DNA from: Fredinandcohnia onubensis
GTDB taxonomy: Bacteria; Bacillota; Bacilli; Bacillales; Bacillaceae_L
Direction of reading: 5' to 3'
Assembly (NCBI RefSeq): GCF_031181385.1
Contig: NZ_JAPSKV010000010.1
Coordinates: 62,001 to 126,000, forward strand
DNA: 64,000 bases
The notes under the pieces were generated by a model. The model ran no database searches. It saw only the letters and a program-made list of their open reading frames with translations, and was not told the DNA's origin. Every line of letters begins with the position of its first letter. Position 1 is the first letter of the stretch. Of the stretch, positions 17,948 to 25,672 are shown piece after piece. A program made the position numbers and the translations under genes.

Positions 17948-18952
17948 TTACGCTTTTTTCTTTGGAGCTAGTTCAACTGCCATACGTAGAGCTTCTTTTA
18001 ATGATTGCTCATCTGCAATATTTTTACCAGCAATATCAAAAGCTGTTCCATGGTCAACACTTGTACGAATGGTCGGAAGACCTACTGTAATGTTAACCCC
18101 AGCCTCTAGACCTAACACTTTAATTGGTCCATGACCTTGATCGTGATATTGTGCAACAACAATATCAAAGTCTCCACGTCTTGCTCTAAAGAATAATGTA
18201 TCTGCTGGAAGTGGTCCCTGAACATTTATTCCTTCTGCTTGCGCTTTTTCAATAGCCGGAACGATTTTTTCTTCTTCCTCACCATGACCAAAAAGCCCAT
18301 TCTCACCAGCATGTGGGTTAATTCCACAAACAGCGATTCGAGGAGATTCAATTCCTGCCTTTTGTAATGTCTCATGTGCAAGTTTGATAACTGTATATTG
18401 ACGTTCAGCATTAATCTTATGAATCGCATCAAGAAGTCCAATATGTGTTGTCACATGAATGACTCTTAACGCTGGGGCAGAGAGCATCATTGCAAAATCC
18501 TTTGTATTTGTTAATTCTGCTAAAATCTCTGTATGGCCCGGATAAATATGGCCTGCTTTATGAAGTGCTTCTTTATTTAGTGGCGCTGTACAAATCCCTT
18601 GAATTTTGCCTTCATTTGCGTATTGAATAGATCTTTCTAAATAACGGAAAGCTGCATTTCCAGCTTCTGGTGAAACTTGTCCCCATGGTAAATCTTCAGA
18701 AACTAAATCAAGATCGATAATATCAATTATGCCATATTGTGACTTTGCTTCTTCTGGATTGGTAATGCTATTTAATTCAAGATCGATATTTGTTACATTT
18801 AAAGCTCTTTTTAAAATTTTTAAGTCGCCTACAACAAATGGACTGCAGTTATCATAAATGTTTTTATCATTCAAAGATTTTACGATAATTTCAGGTCCGA
18901 CACCAGATGGATCTCCCATTGTAATCGCGATACTTGGTTTATAGCTAGTCAT
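17948..18952 (-). CDS. pdxA2: PdxA2-type 4-phospho-acid-sugar dehydrogenase/decarboxylase
   Basis: A 334-residue member of the 4-hydroxythreonine-4-phosphate dehydrogenase family. Seen: TMGDPSGVGPEI at the N-terminus, metal-site His residues in YPGHTE, NPHAGENGLFGHGEE and QYHDQGHGPIKVLG. The next gene upstream is a DUF1537 kinase. This pair is known from D-threonate and D-erythronate catabolism, where PdxA2 oxidises and decarboxylates the 4-phosphate to dihydroxyacetone phosphate. A vitamin B6 role is unlikely because no other pyridoxal synthesis gene is nearby. SD AGGAGGAATT before ATG 18952; 98-base gap to the larA homologue. Confidence 0.88.
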   Translation of the reverse strand: MTSYKPSIAITMGDPSGVGPEIIVKSLNDKNIYDNCSPFVVGDLKILKRALNVTNIDLELNSITNPEEAKSQYGIIDIIDLDLVSEDLPWGQVSPEAGNAAFRYLERSIQYANEGKIQGICTAPLNKEALHKAGHIYPGHTEILAELTNTKDFAMMLSAPALRVIHVTTHIGLLDAIHKINAERQYTVIKLAHETLQKAGIESPRIAVCGINPHAGENGLFGHGEEEEKIVPAIEKAQAEGINVQGPLPADTLFFRARRGDFDIVVAQYHDQGHGPIKVLGLEAGVNITVGLPTIRTSVDHGTAFDIAGKNIADEQSLKEALRMAVELAPKKKA

Positions 18953-19020
18953 ATCTAATTCCTCCTGTATATATATCTAATTTAACATGCAAAAATCAGT
19001 CAAAATTTCTATATCAGTAC

Positions 19021-20328
19021 TCATTGAGTACGTGTACTTAATTCAGTAACCTTTTGAAGAGCCTTAGAAAGTGCTTGATCGGTTCCAAACGCACCTGCTT
19101 TGGTGACAAGTGGAATGCCATCATATAATCCTCCAAAGAGTTTGCCATACGGTATACCAGGCTCTACTTCACCTATGACTCGAATCCCTTCACCTTGTAA
19201 CTCTTTACATGTAGCACCTGCAATATCTCCACCTGTTAAAACGGCACCGCAAATTTTCTTGCTTTCGATTAATTGACCAGCAATTTCTCCCATTGATTGG
19301 GCAATTGTATTTCCAACATCGAAATTTGATAAACCAAGTTCACGTTGTAAATCCTTTACTTTCCCTATTACTTCCTGGTCTCGGTTCGTAGTTACTACTA
19401 AGTCGCCTTTATCTAGCAATGCCTTACTTTCTTTCACAATACGATCAATTTCAAGTTTTCTCCTATCCTCAAAAAAGAATTCTTCAGGAGAAATAACAAT
19501 TTCTGCTACATCATTTTTTTCTTTAAGGACCTGAATTTGTTGCTGAGTAATAGAATTTACACTACCCGCAACCACTAATACAGGATCTCGGTCACTAACT
19601 TTAGTTGTATTTATAACCTCTTCCTGGGTTTCTTCTAAGAAGATGTGTGAAGCGATTCCTGCGGATCCCACCCAGAGATATTTCTCTTGTAAAGCTTGTG
19701 CTGCTTTAACGATGATTTCAAGTTCCTCATCCGTCGTTGCATCGATAATGACGATTTTCGAAGTATCACTTAAGGATAATTCCTTCATTATGTTAGATAA
19801 ATGATCGATTCCTTTTCTAACATGAGACATTGTAATTAGCTCAACATCTCTCTTACTTTGTTTCTGTACCAATTTTGGCAGATAACTTTCATTTACTGGG
19901 CTGGCAGGGTCTTTCGCCATTTCAGCTTTCTCTAATAAAACTCCATTTACAAAATGTTCTCCATTAATAGTCGCGCGATTACTTTTTGGAAAAGCTGGTA
20001 CTACAAATGAAATCTTATAGTCAAAAGCATCCATTACTGCATCAATTTCTGGACCAATATTTCCCCTCATCGTTGAATCTATCTTCTTGAAAACATTAGA
20101 AACACCTAATTGCTTCAATTGTGCCGAAAGATCAAAAACGATGTCATAAGACTTACCGGCCTCTATTGCTCGACTGTCTGAATTTAAAACAATGACATCT
20201 TCAGTAAGATGTGACGGTTGTAATTGTGTATATGAAAATAGCACTGTTGTGTTTAAACCCTGTTTTGCAAATTGAACTCCCGTGTCGTTTGCACCCGTTA
20301 AATCATCTGCGATTACCGCTAGTTTCAC
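19021..20328 (-). CDS. Four-carbon acid sugar kinase (DUF1537; DtnK/DenK type)
   Basis: A 435-residue two-domain ATP-dependent kinase. The N-terminal sugar-acid-binding domain starts VIADDLTGANDTG, and the C-terminal nucleotide domain carries TGGDIAGATCKEL, GEVEPGIPYGK and TKAGAFGTD. Proven members phosphorylate D-threonate, D-erythronate or related acids at O4. First gene of the operon, which continues with pdxA2 (68-base gap) and the larA homologue. The start is GTG 20328 (MKLAVIADD). A cre-like site and two copies of the TGTTGC-N5-GCAACA operator lie 150-245 bases upstream. Confidence 0.88.
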   Translation of the reverse strand: MKLAVIADDLTGANDTGVQFAKQGLNTTVLFSYTQLQPSHLTEDVIVLNSDSRAIEAGKSYDIVFDLSAQLKQLGVSNVFKKIDSTMRGNIGPEIDAVMDAFDYKISFVVPAFPKSNRATINGEHFVNGVLLEKAEMAKDPASPVNESYLPKLVQKQSKRDVELITMSHVRKGIDHLSNIMKELSLSDTSKIVIIDATTDEELEIIVKAAQALQEKYLWVGSAGIASHIFLEETQEEVINTTKVSDRDPVLVVAGSVNSITQQQIQVLKEKNDVAEIVISPEEFFFEDRRKLEIDRIVKESKALLDKGDLVVTTNRDQEVIGKVKDLQRELGLSNFDVGNTIAQSMGEIAGQLIESKKICGAVLTGGDIAGATCKELQGEGIRVIGEVEPGIPYGKLFGGLYDGIPLVTKAGAFGTDQALSKALQKVTELSTRTQ

Positions 20329-20475
20329 CTACATCCCGCCCCCTTTACTACTTAGTTTGTATAATTTAGCTTTTTTTATTTTGTTTCGAAACAAGCGTCT
20401 CACTACATGTAGTGTTTCAACTCTTCTTTTGAAGTGCTTTATATCTATTTTATGTGGCATTTTTAAACAACAATC

Positions 20476-20489
20476 TAAAAACGCTTACA
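20476..20489 (-). promoter_or_regulatory. Catabolite responsive element (cre)-like site
   Basis: Minus strand TGTAAGCGTTTTTA differs from the consensus TGWAANCGNTNWCA at one position. It lies between the putative operators and the kinase start, where CcpA could repress the acid-sugar operon. Confidence 0.6.
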
Positions 20490-20506
20490 CTCATCATAAA
20501 ACAATA

Positions 20507-20523
20507 TGTTGCATTTAGCAATA
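20507..20523. promoter_or_regulatory. Putative operator 1 (TGTTGC-N5-GCAACA type)
   Basis: TGTTGC-ATTTA-GCAATA, a near-perfect palindrome about 180 bp upstream of the kinase start and exactly 50 bp from the next copy. Confidence 0.6.
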
Positions 20524-20556
20524 GATTTAATGATATTTATTATATTTTTTAAAATA

Positions 20557-20573
20557 TGTTGCATTTTGCATCG
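20557..20573. promoter_or_regulatory. Putative operator 2 (TGTTGC-N5-GCAACA type)
   Basis: TGTTGC-ATTTT-GCATCG. Two copies 50 bp apart (about five helical turns) would suit cooperative binding of the Fis-type HTH regulator encoded next door. Confidence 0.55.
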
Positions 20574-20594
20574 ATACAAAAACCAAAAGAAAGA

Positions 20595-20615
20595 CACAAG
20601 CTTTATTTTAGCTTG
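20595..20615 (-). terminator. Possible terminator of the larE-regulator operon
   Basis: CAAGCT / AGCTTG hairpin that includes the regulator stop codon, followed by a T-rich but interrupted tract. Confidence 0.4.
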
Positions 20616-22375
20616 CGCCATAATGTGGAACGGTTAATCCCTAATCGCTTAGCGGCTTTCGATTGGTTCAACCCTTCTTCTTCTAGTACTTTTCTGATCA
20701 CTTGTTTTTCTATATCTTCTAATGTGCCAGTTATATCAATCTGTACGAATAGATCATCTTTCTTTTCCTTTAGATCTATTCGTTCCAAAAGCGCCTTAAC
20801 TTCTTCTTTCTCAATATAATAAGTATGTGATTGTAAAAATAATTGTTCAATTACTTGTTTAAGTTGTTCTATATTTCCCGGCCAATCGTATTTTATAATC
20901 TCTTCCATGGCTTCCTGACGAATCCCTATGACTCCATTTCCATACTTCGGATGTAATTCAGTAATAAATAAATGGACTAAATCCTCGATATCCTCCCTAC
21001 GTTCTCGTATTGGTGGGATATGGATTGTTAGTTGCGCCAAGGCATTATATAACTCTTGATGGAAAGAACCACTTTTCACCTTATCGTCCATATTATCATC
21101 GGAAGACACGATCCACTTTAGCTTTTTACCATTTCCATTTATATAAACTTGATAGAGTTCCTTTTGAACATATGGGTTTAATTTATGGATGTTTCTTAAA
21201 AAAAGAACACCCTCTGATAACGTAAGTAAGAAGCCTTCATTCATTTCTTTAAGTTGTTCAGCGGTTAATTGTTCGCAATTTAAAATAATAAATGGCTCAC
21301 TTTGTGACCTTCTATTTTGGTAAATCGATTGAGCTGCTACTGATTTTCCATTTCCCTTTTCGCCTGAAATCCAGACAGCATCATCCTTTTTACTGTATTG
21401 CTCAATTTTCTTTAAGACATTTTGAATCTGTTCGCTTTTTCCTGAAAAAGGAGAGAAAGTTGAATCTGGGGTGTGAATTTCAATTGCATTAACGTTCATC
21501 CCTTCTCCTTGGTTAGTAGATTCATTAGGAAGGTTATTTTCTATAAATAGAACAATATGATTTTCTTTTGAACATGCTGTTATTTTCCAAAACGAATCAT
21601 TTATGTGTATAGTTTTTGAAATCCTTTGACCTGTAATGACTATTTCTTGTATTAAATTTCTTATCGTATCTGAATTCTTTACCTTCACCCAATTAAAATC
21701 TTGATTGAAGCGTTCATTGCTGTAAACGACCTCTTCATCTTTGTTAAGAACTCCAATTGCTTGCTCGCTACAACTGAGAATCGTTTTAAAAAAAGAAACG
21801 TCCTGTTGTAACTGTGAAAAGACATTGTAGGTTCTTCTAGTTTCTTCTAATGCGTCAATAATAGCCTCTTTGCCTGATGTGATTAGAACCCCGGTCAAAC
21901 CTAACTCTTTTGCAACTTGGACCGTAACCACATCACCTATGACCACTTCATAATCTTGATCTTTTAGATTCGTTAACATTTCTTTTACTTCTATTTCTTT
22001 TGTAATCGTTAATGTTTTAATATCAAAATCTAGGAGTTTACATATTGTACCCGCACCCTGTGTAATATTGGAGAAGCCCACAATCGCAGCTTTTCGCGAA
22101 AATCCTTTAACCATAGTTAAAATACGTAACACATCATAGCCAGATACTTGAATATCAATCACCGGTATAGAAACAGTCTCCTGAATTAATGAAGCTGTCC
22201 CCCCACGACTTATAATGACATGGTAACCGTTCTTTTCAGCCTCTTTCGCAATGGCTACTCCTTCATGCAAGTTCCCTAGTTCAATCTGAAATTCAATATC
22301 ATGAACATCTTGTGTGACTTCTTTCATCATTTCATATAATCCCTCATAAGGGACAATTGCCAATGCCTTAATCAT
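20603..22375 (-). CDS. PrpR-like enhancer-binding-type regulator with degenerate sigma-54 AAA+ domain
   Basis: A 590-residue regulator of the acid-sugar cluster. Layout: PrpR_N-type ligand domain (about 1-190), PAS-like region (about 195-285), AAA+ module (about 310-515), Fis-type HTH at 550-590 (NQSKAAKRLGINRSTLWRKL). Walker A is kept in altered form (GEKGNGKS, 338-345). The GAFTGA loop that contacts sigma-54 is missing (NCEQLTAEQLKEMNEGFLLT runs straight on), Walker B reads GVLFLRNI instead of GTLFLDEI, and the arginine fingers are lost (GSFHQELYNAL). It probably binds DNA and ligand without driving sigma-54, as TyrR-like proteins do. Cotranscribed after larE (35-base gap). Confidence 0.8.
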   Translation of the reverse strand: MIKALAIVPYEGLYEMMKEVTQDVHDIEFQIELGNLHEGVAIAKEAEKNGYHVIISRGGTASLIQETVSIPVIDIQVSGYDVLRILTMVKGFSRKAAIVGFSNITQGAGTICKLLDFDIKTLTITKEIEVKEMLTNLKDQDYEVVIGDVVTVQVAKELGLTGVLITSGKEAIIDALEETRRTYNVFSQLQQDVSFFKTILSCSEQAIGVLNKDEEVVYSNERFNQDFNWVKVKNSDTIRNLIQEIVITGQRISKTIHINDSFWKITACSKENHIVLFIENNLPNESTNQGEGMNVNAIEIHTPDSTFSPFSGKSEQIQNVLKKIEQYSKKDDAVWISGEKGNGKSVAAQSIYQNRRSQSEPFIILNCEQLTAEQLKEMNEGFLLTLSEGVLFLRNIHKLNPYVQKELYQVYINGNGKKLKWIVSSDDNMDDKVKSGSFHQELYNALAQLTIHIPPIRERREDIEDLVHLFITELHPKYGNGVIGIRQEAMEEIIKYDWPGNIEQLKQVIEQLFLQSHTYYIEKEEVKALLERIDLKEKKDDLFVQIDITGTLEDIEKQVIRKVLEEEGLNQSKAAKRLGINRSTLWRKLK

Positions 22376-22410
22376 TTCCCCATCACCCTTGACTTGATTT
22401 AACCATCCTA

Positions 22411-23220
22411 TTATTCGTTACTTTTAGCTAACACCTTGTTCATGCTTCCGCTTACGTACCCTTGTAGGTCAAGAGTGACATATTTATAACCGAATAACTG
22501 AAGATTTTCGATAATTTCTTGATGATTGGTTAAGATGCGCTCCATGTCTTGAGGCTCTACCTCAATTCTAGCAATATCTTCATGTGTCCGAACACGCACT
22601 TGTTTAATACCTAACCCTTTAATGTATTCCTCTGATTTTTCAACTTTTGTTAGCTTTTCCTGCGTTATCTTTTCACCATAAGCAATTCTTGATGATAAAC
22701 ATGCAAATGAAGGCTTTTCCCAAGTTGGTAAATCCAATTGTTTTGAAAGTTCACGTATTTCTTCCTTATATAGATTCGCTTCTTGAAGTGGGCCTCGTAC
22801 ACCATGTTCTTTGGCCGCACGAACGCCAGGGCGGTGTTCACTCATATCATCTGCAATTAAACCATATACAACGTTCTTAAATCCTTTTTCACGCATGATA
22901 GGAACGATTTCCTCGAATAACCCATTTTTACAAAAATAACAACGGTTCCTGTCATTTTCCGCATAACCTGGAATACTCAGCTCAGAAGTTTCAATAACTT
23001 GATGTGTTGCACCAATCTCTTTAGCAAGCCTCTTAGCTTCCTCTAATTCACTGGATGGGTATGTTTCAGAATCAGCCGTAACCGCTAAAACTTTCTCTTC
23101 TCCCAAAACATCAATAGCTACTTTTAATAAAAATGTACTATCTACTCCACCAGAAAAAGCAACCACTACATTTTCCATCTCTTTCAATATTTCCTTAAGT
23201 CGTTCATACTTTTCTCGCAT
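22411..23220 (-). CDS. larE: LarE, sulfur transferase of nickel-pincer cofactor synthesis
   Basis: A 269-residue PP-loop ATPase. Motif SGGVDSTFLLK at 23-33, and RPGVRAAKEHGVRGPLQEA and SSRIAYGEKIT typical of LarE. LarE adenylates the pyridinium dicarboxylate made by LarB and installs two sulfurs. Cys174 (SFACLSSR) matches the sacrificial Cys176 of Lactobacillus plantarum LarE. In addition the protein has C94-YF-C97, absent from that enzyme as I recall its sequence; a CxxC plus third Cys is the pattern of LarE forms that hold a 4Fe-4S cluster and act catalytically. No larB or larC lies in the window. First gene of a two-gene operon with the regulator. Confidence 0.88.
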   Translation of the reverse strand: MREKYERLKEILKEMENVVVAFSGGVDSTFLLKVAIDVLGEEKVLAVTADSETYPSSELEEAKRLAKEIGATHQVIETSELSIPGYAENDRNRCYFCKNGLFEEIVPIMREKGFKNVVYGLIADDMSEHRPGVRAAKEHGVRGPLQEANLYKEEIRELSKQLDLPTWEKPSFACLSSRIAYGEKITQEKLTKVEKSEEYIKGLGIKQVRVRTHEDIARIEVEPQDMERILTNHQEIIENLQLFGYKYVTLDLQGYVSGSMNKVLAKSNE

Positions 23221-23298
23221 TCTCTATTCCACCTATATCAATAATTTAGTAGTAAACAAGTGATACTTAATAGATTATAGTGTTTAAAATCTAAATAT

Positions 23299-23315
23299 CT
23301 TTGCATTTTGCAACA
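23299..23315. promoter_or_regulatory. Putative operator 3, upstream of larE
   Basis: CTTTGC-ATTTT-GCAACA, one perfect half and one with two mismatches, 79 bases before the larE start. Confidence 0.55.
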
Positions 23316-23357
23316 CTTTTAATTATAAGCGATTTATAACCAAAGTAAAAGAATTTA

Positions 23358-23371
23358 CTAAAGCGATTTCA
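23358..23371 (+). promoter_or_regulatory. Weak cre-like site upstream of larE
   Basis: CTAAAGCGATTTCA matches 12 of 14 cre positions. It could equally be chance in AT-rich sequence. Confidence 0.3.
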
Positions 23372-23430
23372 TTAATGGCATAAATTGCATGGGCAATCAA
23401 GTATATTCCTCGTCTGTTTGTATAGTAAAG

Positions 23431-23459
23431 AAAAAGAGCCCTATAATTGAGCTCTTTTT
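23431..23459 (-). terminator. Terminator of the gntP-family gene
   Basis: AAAAAGAGCTC-type stem (GAGC / GCTC) with T-runs on both strands, just after the permease stop. Confidence 0.8.
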
Positions 23460-23479
23460 CGGTTCTTTACTTTATGAAC

Positions 23480-24856
23480 TTAGATAAACATGTTAGCAAT
23501 TAAAATAAGAATGAATCCTGTGAACCACATAAGAGTAGTTGGTATTGACCAAACCATGATTTGCTCTTTTACATTTTTTATACCTAACATACGGTTTACT
23601 ACCCAGAAGAAACTATCATTAAAGTAAGAGAAAACAAGTGATCCTAATGCAGCAGCTTGAGCAGCAAGTGCCATGTTTACATCTAATTGAGCTAAAATTG
23701 GCGCTGAGATAGACGCTGCAGTTATCATCGCTACTGTTCCACTACCTTGGACTAGACGAACCATACTAGCTACAAAGAAAGGAATTAGGACAGCTGGGAG
23801 TGGTAAGTCTGCTATTTGTTGAGCAATGTAATCTCCTGTTCCACTTGTACGCAATACATTACCTAGCGCACCACCTGCACCTGTTACTAGTAAGATAATA
23901 CCAGCATCTTGAATTCCTTTTTCCATTTCTTCAAGCGTTGTATTACGACTTAGTTTTCCTGCTAATGCATAAATAGCTGTGATTAAACCAAGTGCAACCG
24001 CTATGATTGGTTGACCTAAGAAAGTAAAGATTCCATAAATACCATCTGTTAATTCTAAAGCTGATAATGTTGTATTGATAAAGATAAGGATAATCGGAAT
24101 TAAGATTGGTAAAAAGGATCTTGCAAATGAAGGAAGTTCTTTTGATCTTTCATTTACAATCTCTAATAACTCAGGGTAAGTCATTTCTGTTTCAGGTCTA
24201 ACATATCCAGAATCAGATTCATCACTTGGAAGTTGATAAATCCTCTTGCCAAGCCATTTCGCATATAGAACCCCTACAATTACTAGTGGTATACCAAATC
24301 CAAGACCTAAAGCAATCATTAGACCGATGTCTACTCCAAAAATCCCCGCAACACCTAATGGACCTGGAGTTGGAGGTACAATGGAGTGTGTAAGTACAAG
24401 TCCAACCGCTAACGAAACACCAATCGCTATAACTGATTTACCTGTTTTCTTTGAAAGTGTCTTTACTAATGGATTTAAAATAACGAAAGCTGAGTCAACA
24501 AAAATCGGAATCGAAATAATATAACCCGCTATTGCCATTGCCCACTCTTCTTTTTTCTTACCAACAAATTTAATTAATGAATAGGCTAATGTTTCGGCAG
24601 CACCTGTTATTTCAAGAATACGGCCCATCATAACACCTAATCCAATTACAATACCTACTGAAGCTAATGTACTCCCGAATCCTGCTGAGATAGCTCCAGC
24701 AACTTCACCAGGAACCATTCCCCCAACAAGTCCAGCGATTGAAGCTCCTATTATAAGCGCTAGAAATGCGTGAATTTTCGTTTTTAATACAAGTAAGATT
24801 AATACTATTACCCCGAGTATAAGCCCGGAAACCATTTGGATGCCTGACGGTTCCAT
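23480..24856 (-). CDS. GntP-family acid-sugar:H+ symporter
   Basis: A 458-residue inner-membrane protein with 11-13 hydrophobic segments. Typical GntP features: PTPGPLGVAGIFGVDIG, GVMMGRILEITGAAETLA, and the C-terminal QGSGTVAMITAA and YFNDSFFWVVNRMLG. The family imports gluconate and other sugar acids with protons; paired here with a DUF1537 kinase and PdxA2, the substrate is probably a tetronate such as threonate or erythronate. It is its own transcription unit with operator-like and cre-like sites far upstream. SD AAGGGGGAAAT before ATG 24856. Confidence 0.9.
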   Translation of the reverse strand: MEPSGIQMVSGLILGVIVLILLVLKTKIHAFLALIIGASIAGLVGGMVPGEVAGAISAGFGSTLASVGIVIGLGVMMGRILEITGAAETLAYSLIKFVGKKKEEWAMAIAGYIISIPIFVDSAFVILNPLVKTLSKKTGKSVIAIGVSLAVGLVLTHSIVPPTPGPLGVAGIFGVDIGLMIALGLGFGIPLVIVGVLYAKWLGKRIYQLPSDESDSGYVRPETEMTYPELLEIVNERSKELPSFARSFLPILIPIILIFINTTLSALELTDGIYGIFTFLGQPIIAVALGLITAIYALAGKLSRNTTLEEMEKGIQDAGIILLVTGAGGALGNVLRTSGTGDYIAQQIADLPLPAVLIPFFVASMVRLVQGSGTVAMITAASISAPILAQLDVNMALAAQAAALGSLVFSYFNDSFFWVVNRMLGIKNVKEQIMVWSIPTTLMWFTGFILILIANMFI

Positions 24857-25151
24857 TTAATTATTTCCCCCTTAATTTGAAGAGTGTTTTTATTTGAATT
24901 GAAATAATGGATGAGATACCAGCTTTCATTTTTTGTAAAGGTCTGTTAGAACATACCGATTATTACCGCTTACTATATTTCTCATTTTCAAGTATACGGT
25001 TACATTATTTTACATCGGCACAAATAGGACTATTACACTTGAGCAAATCAATAGATGATCTTGTAAATAAAACTTTCTATATAAGGAATAATGATTTCTA
25101 TAAAATTGTGTACAATTTCACTAGCATCTACTATCCATCCCAGGAAGGAAC

Positions 25152-25165
25152 TGCAAGTGCTTACA
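25152..25165 (-). promoter_or_regulatory. Weak cre-like site upstream of the GntP gene
   Basis: Minus strand TGTAAGCACTTGCA, 12 of 14 cre positions. Confidence 0.3.
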
Positions 25166-25280
25166 AACGGACGATAAAAATAAGTGGTATGAACCACTAA
25201 CCAATTAGTCCTATCTATAGGTAAATTTGCAACATATTTTTGAAAGTTTCATATAAAAGATAAATTGTTCACTCAAGAAA

Positions 25281-25297
25281 TGTTGCGTATCGCATCA
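25281..25297. promoter_or_regulatory. Putative operator 4, upstream of the GntP gene
   Basis: TGTTGC-GTATC-GCATCA, a near-perfect copy of the palindrome seen before the kinase and larE operons, 425 bases from the permease start. Confidence 0.55.
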
Positions 25298-25672
25298 CTA
25301 CTTGTTCTGTATCAGATTTTATACTGTTCTAACAGTCTTGTCAAGTAGACAATAATCGACATTTTGCTTATTTTTACAACAATATACTCATTTTGCTTAC
25401 AAACTTCTCTATATTAGTAGAATAAGTGATTCGTCACTGTTAAATTTTACTACATGTAATATTAACCGGTACTTGTTTCCTATACTAAAATAATAGAAGA
25501 ATCCCTTACATTCTGGATAAACCAAATATTTCAACTACTAGAATGCTAGAAATATTCTTGCAATATAATTGCCACAGATGAAACCAAATTAACACCTCCC
25601 TGTTCTTTTTCTACAGACTTTCTATGATACGATTATTGAAAATTAGCAACTAAAGAATATGGAGGGTAAAAA

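Larger units (their letters stand above)
24857..25672. other. Long divergent intergenic region between the GntP gene and the LysM-3D gene
   Basis: 816 bases, AT-rich. It holds a cre-like site, an operator copy at 25281, a TTGCAACA half site at 25229-25234, and, at the right end, the SD GGAGG of the LysM gene. A 97-codon + strand frame at 24907-25200 has no SD and lies in the GntP leader; I do not call it a gene. Confidence 0.5.

Noticed and set aside
24907-25200. 97-codon + strand frame before the LysM gene
   Set aside because: No SD, no recognisable family, and it lies in the leader of the divergent GntP gene with operator and cre-like sites.
20329-25672. Sigma-54 (-24/-12) promoters for the acid-sugar units
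   Set aside because: No TGGCAY-N5-TTGC sequence found before the kinase, larE or permease genes, in line with the degenerate AAA+ domain.
25430-25672. WalR box before the LysM-3D gene
   Set aside because: TGTTAA and TGTAAT occur at 25439 and 25455, but 10-11 bp apart instead of 5.
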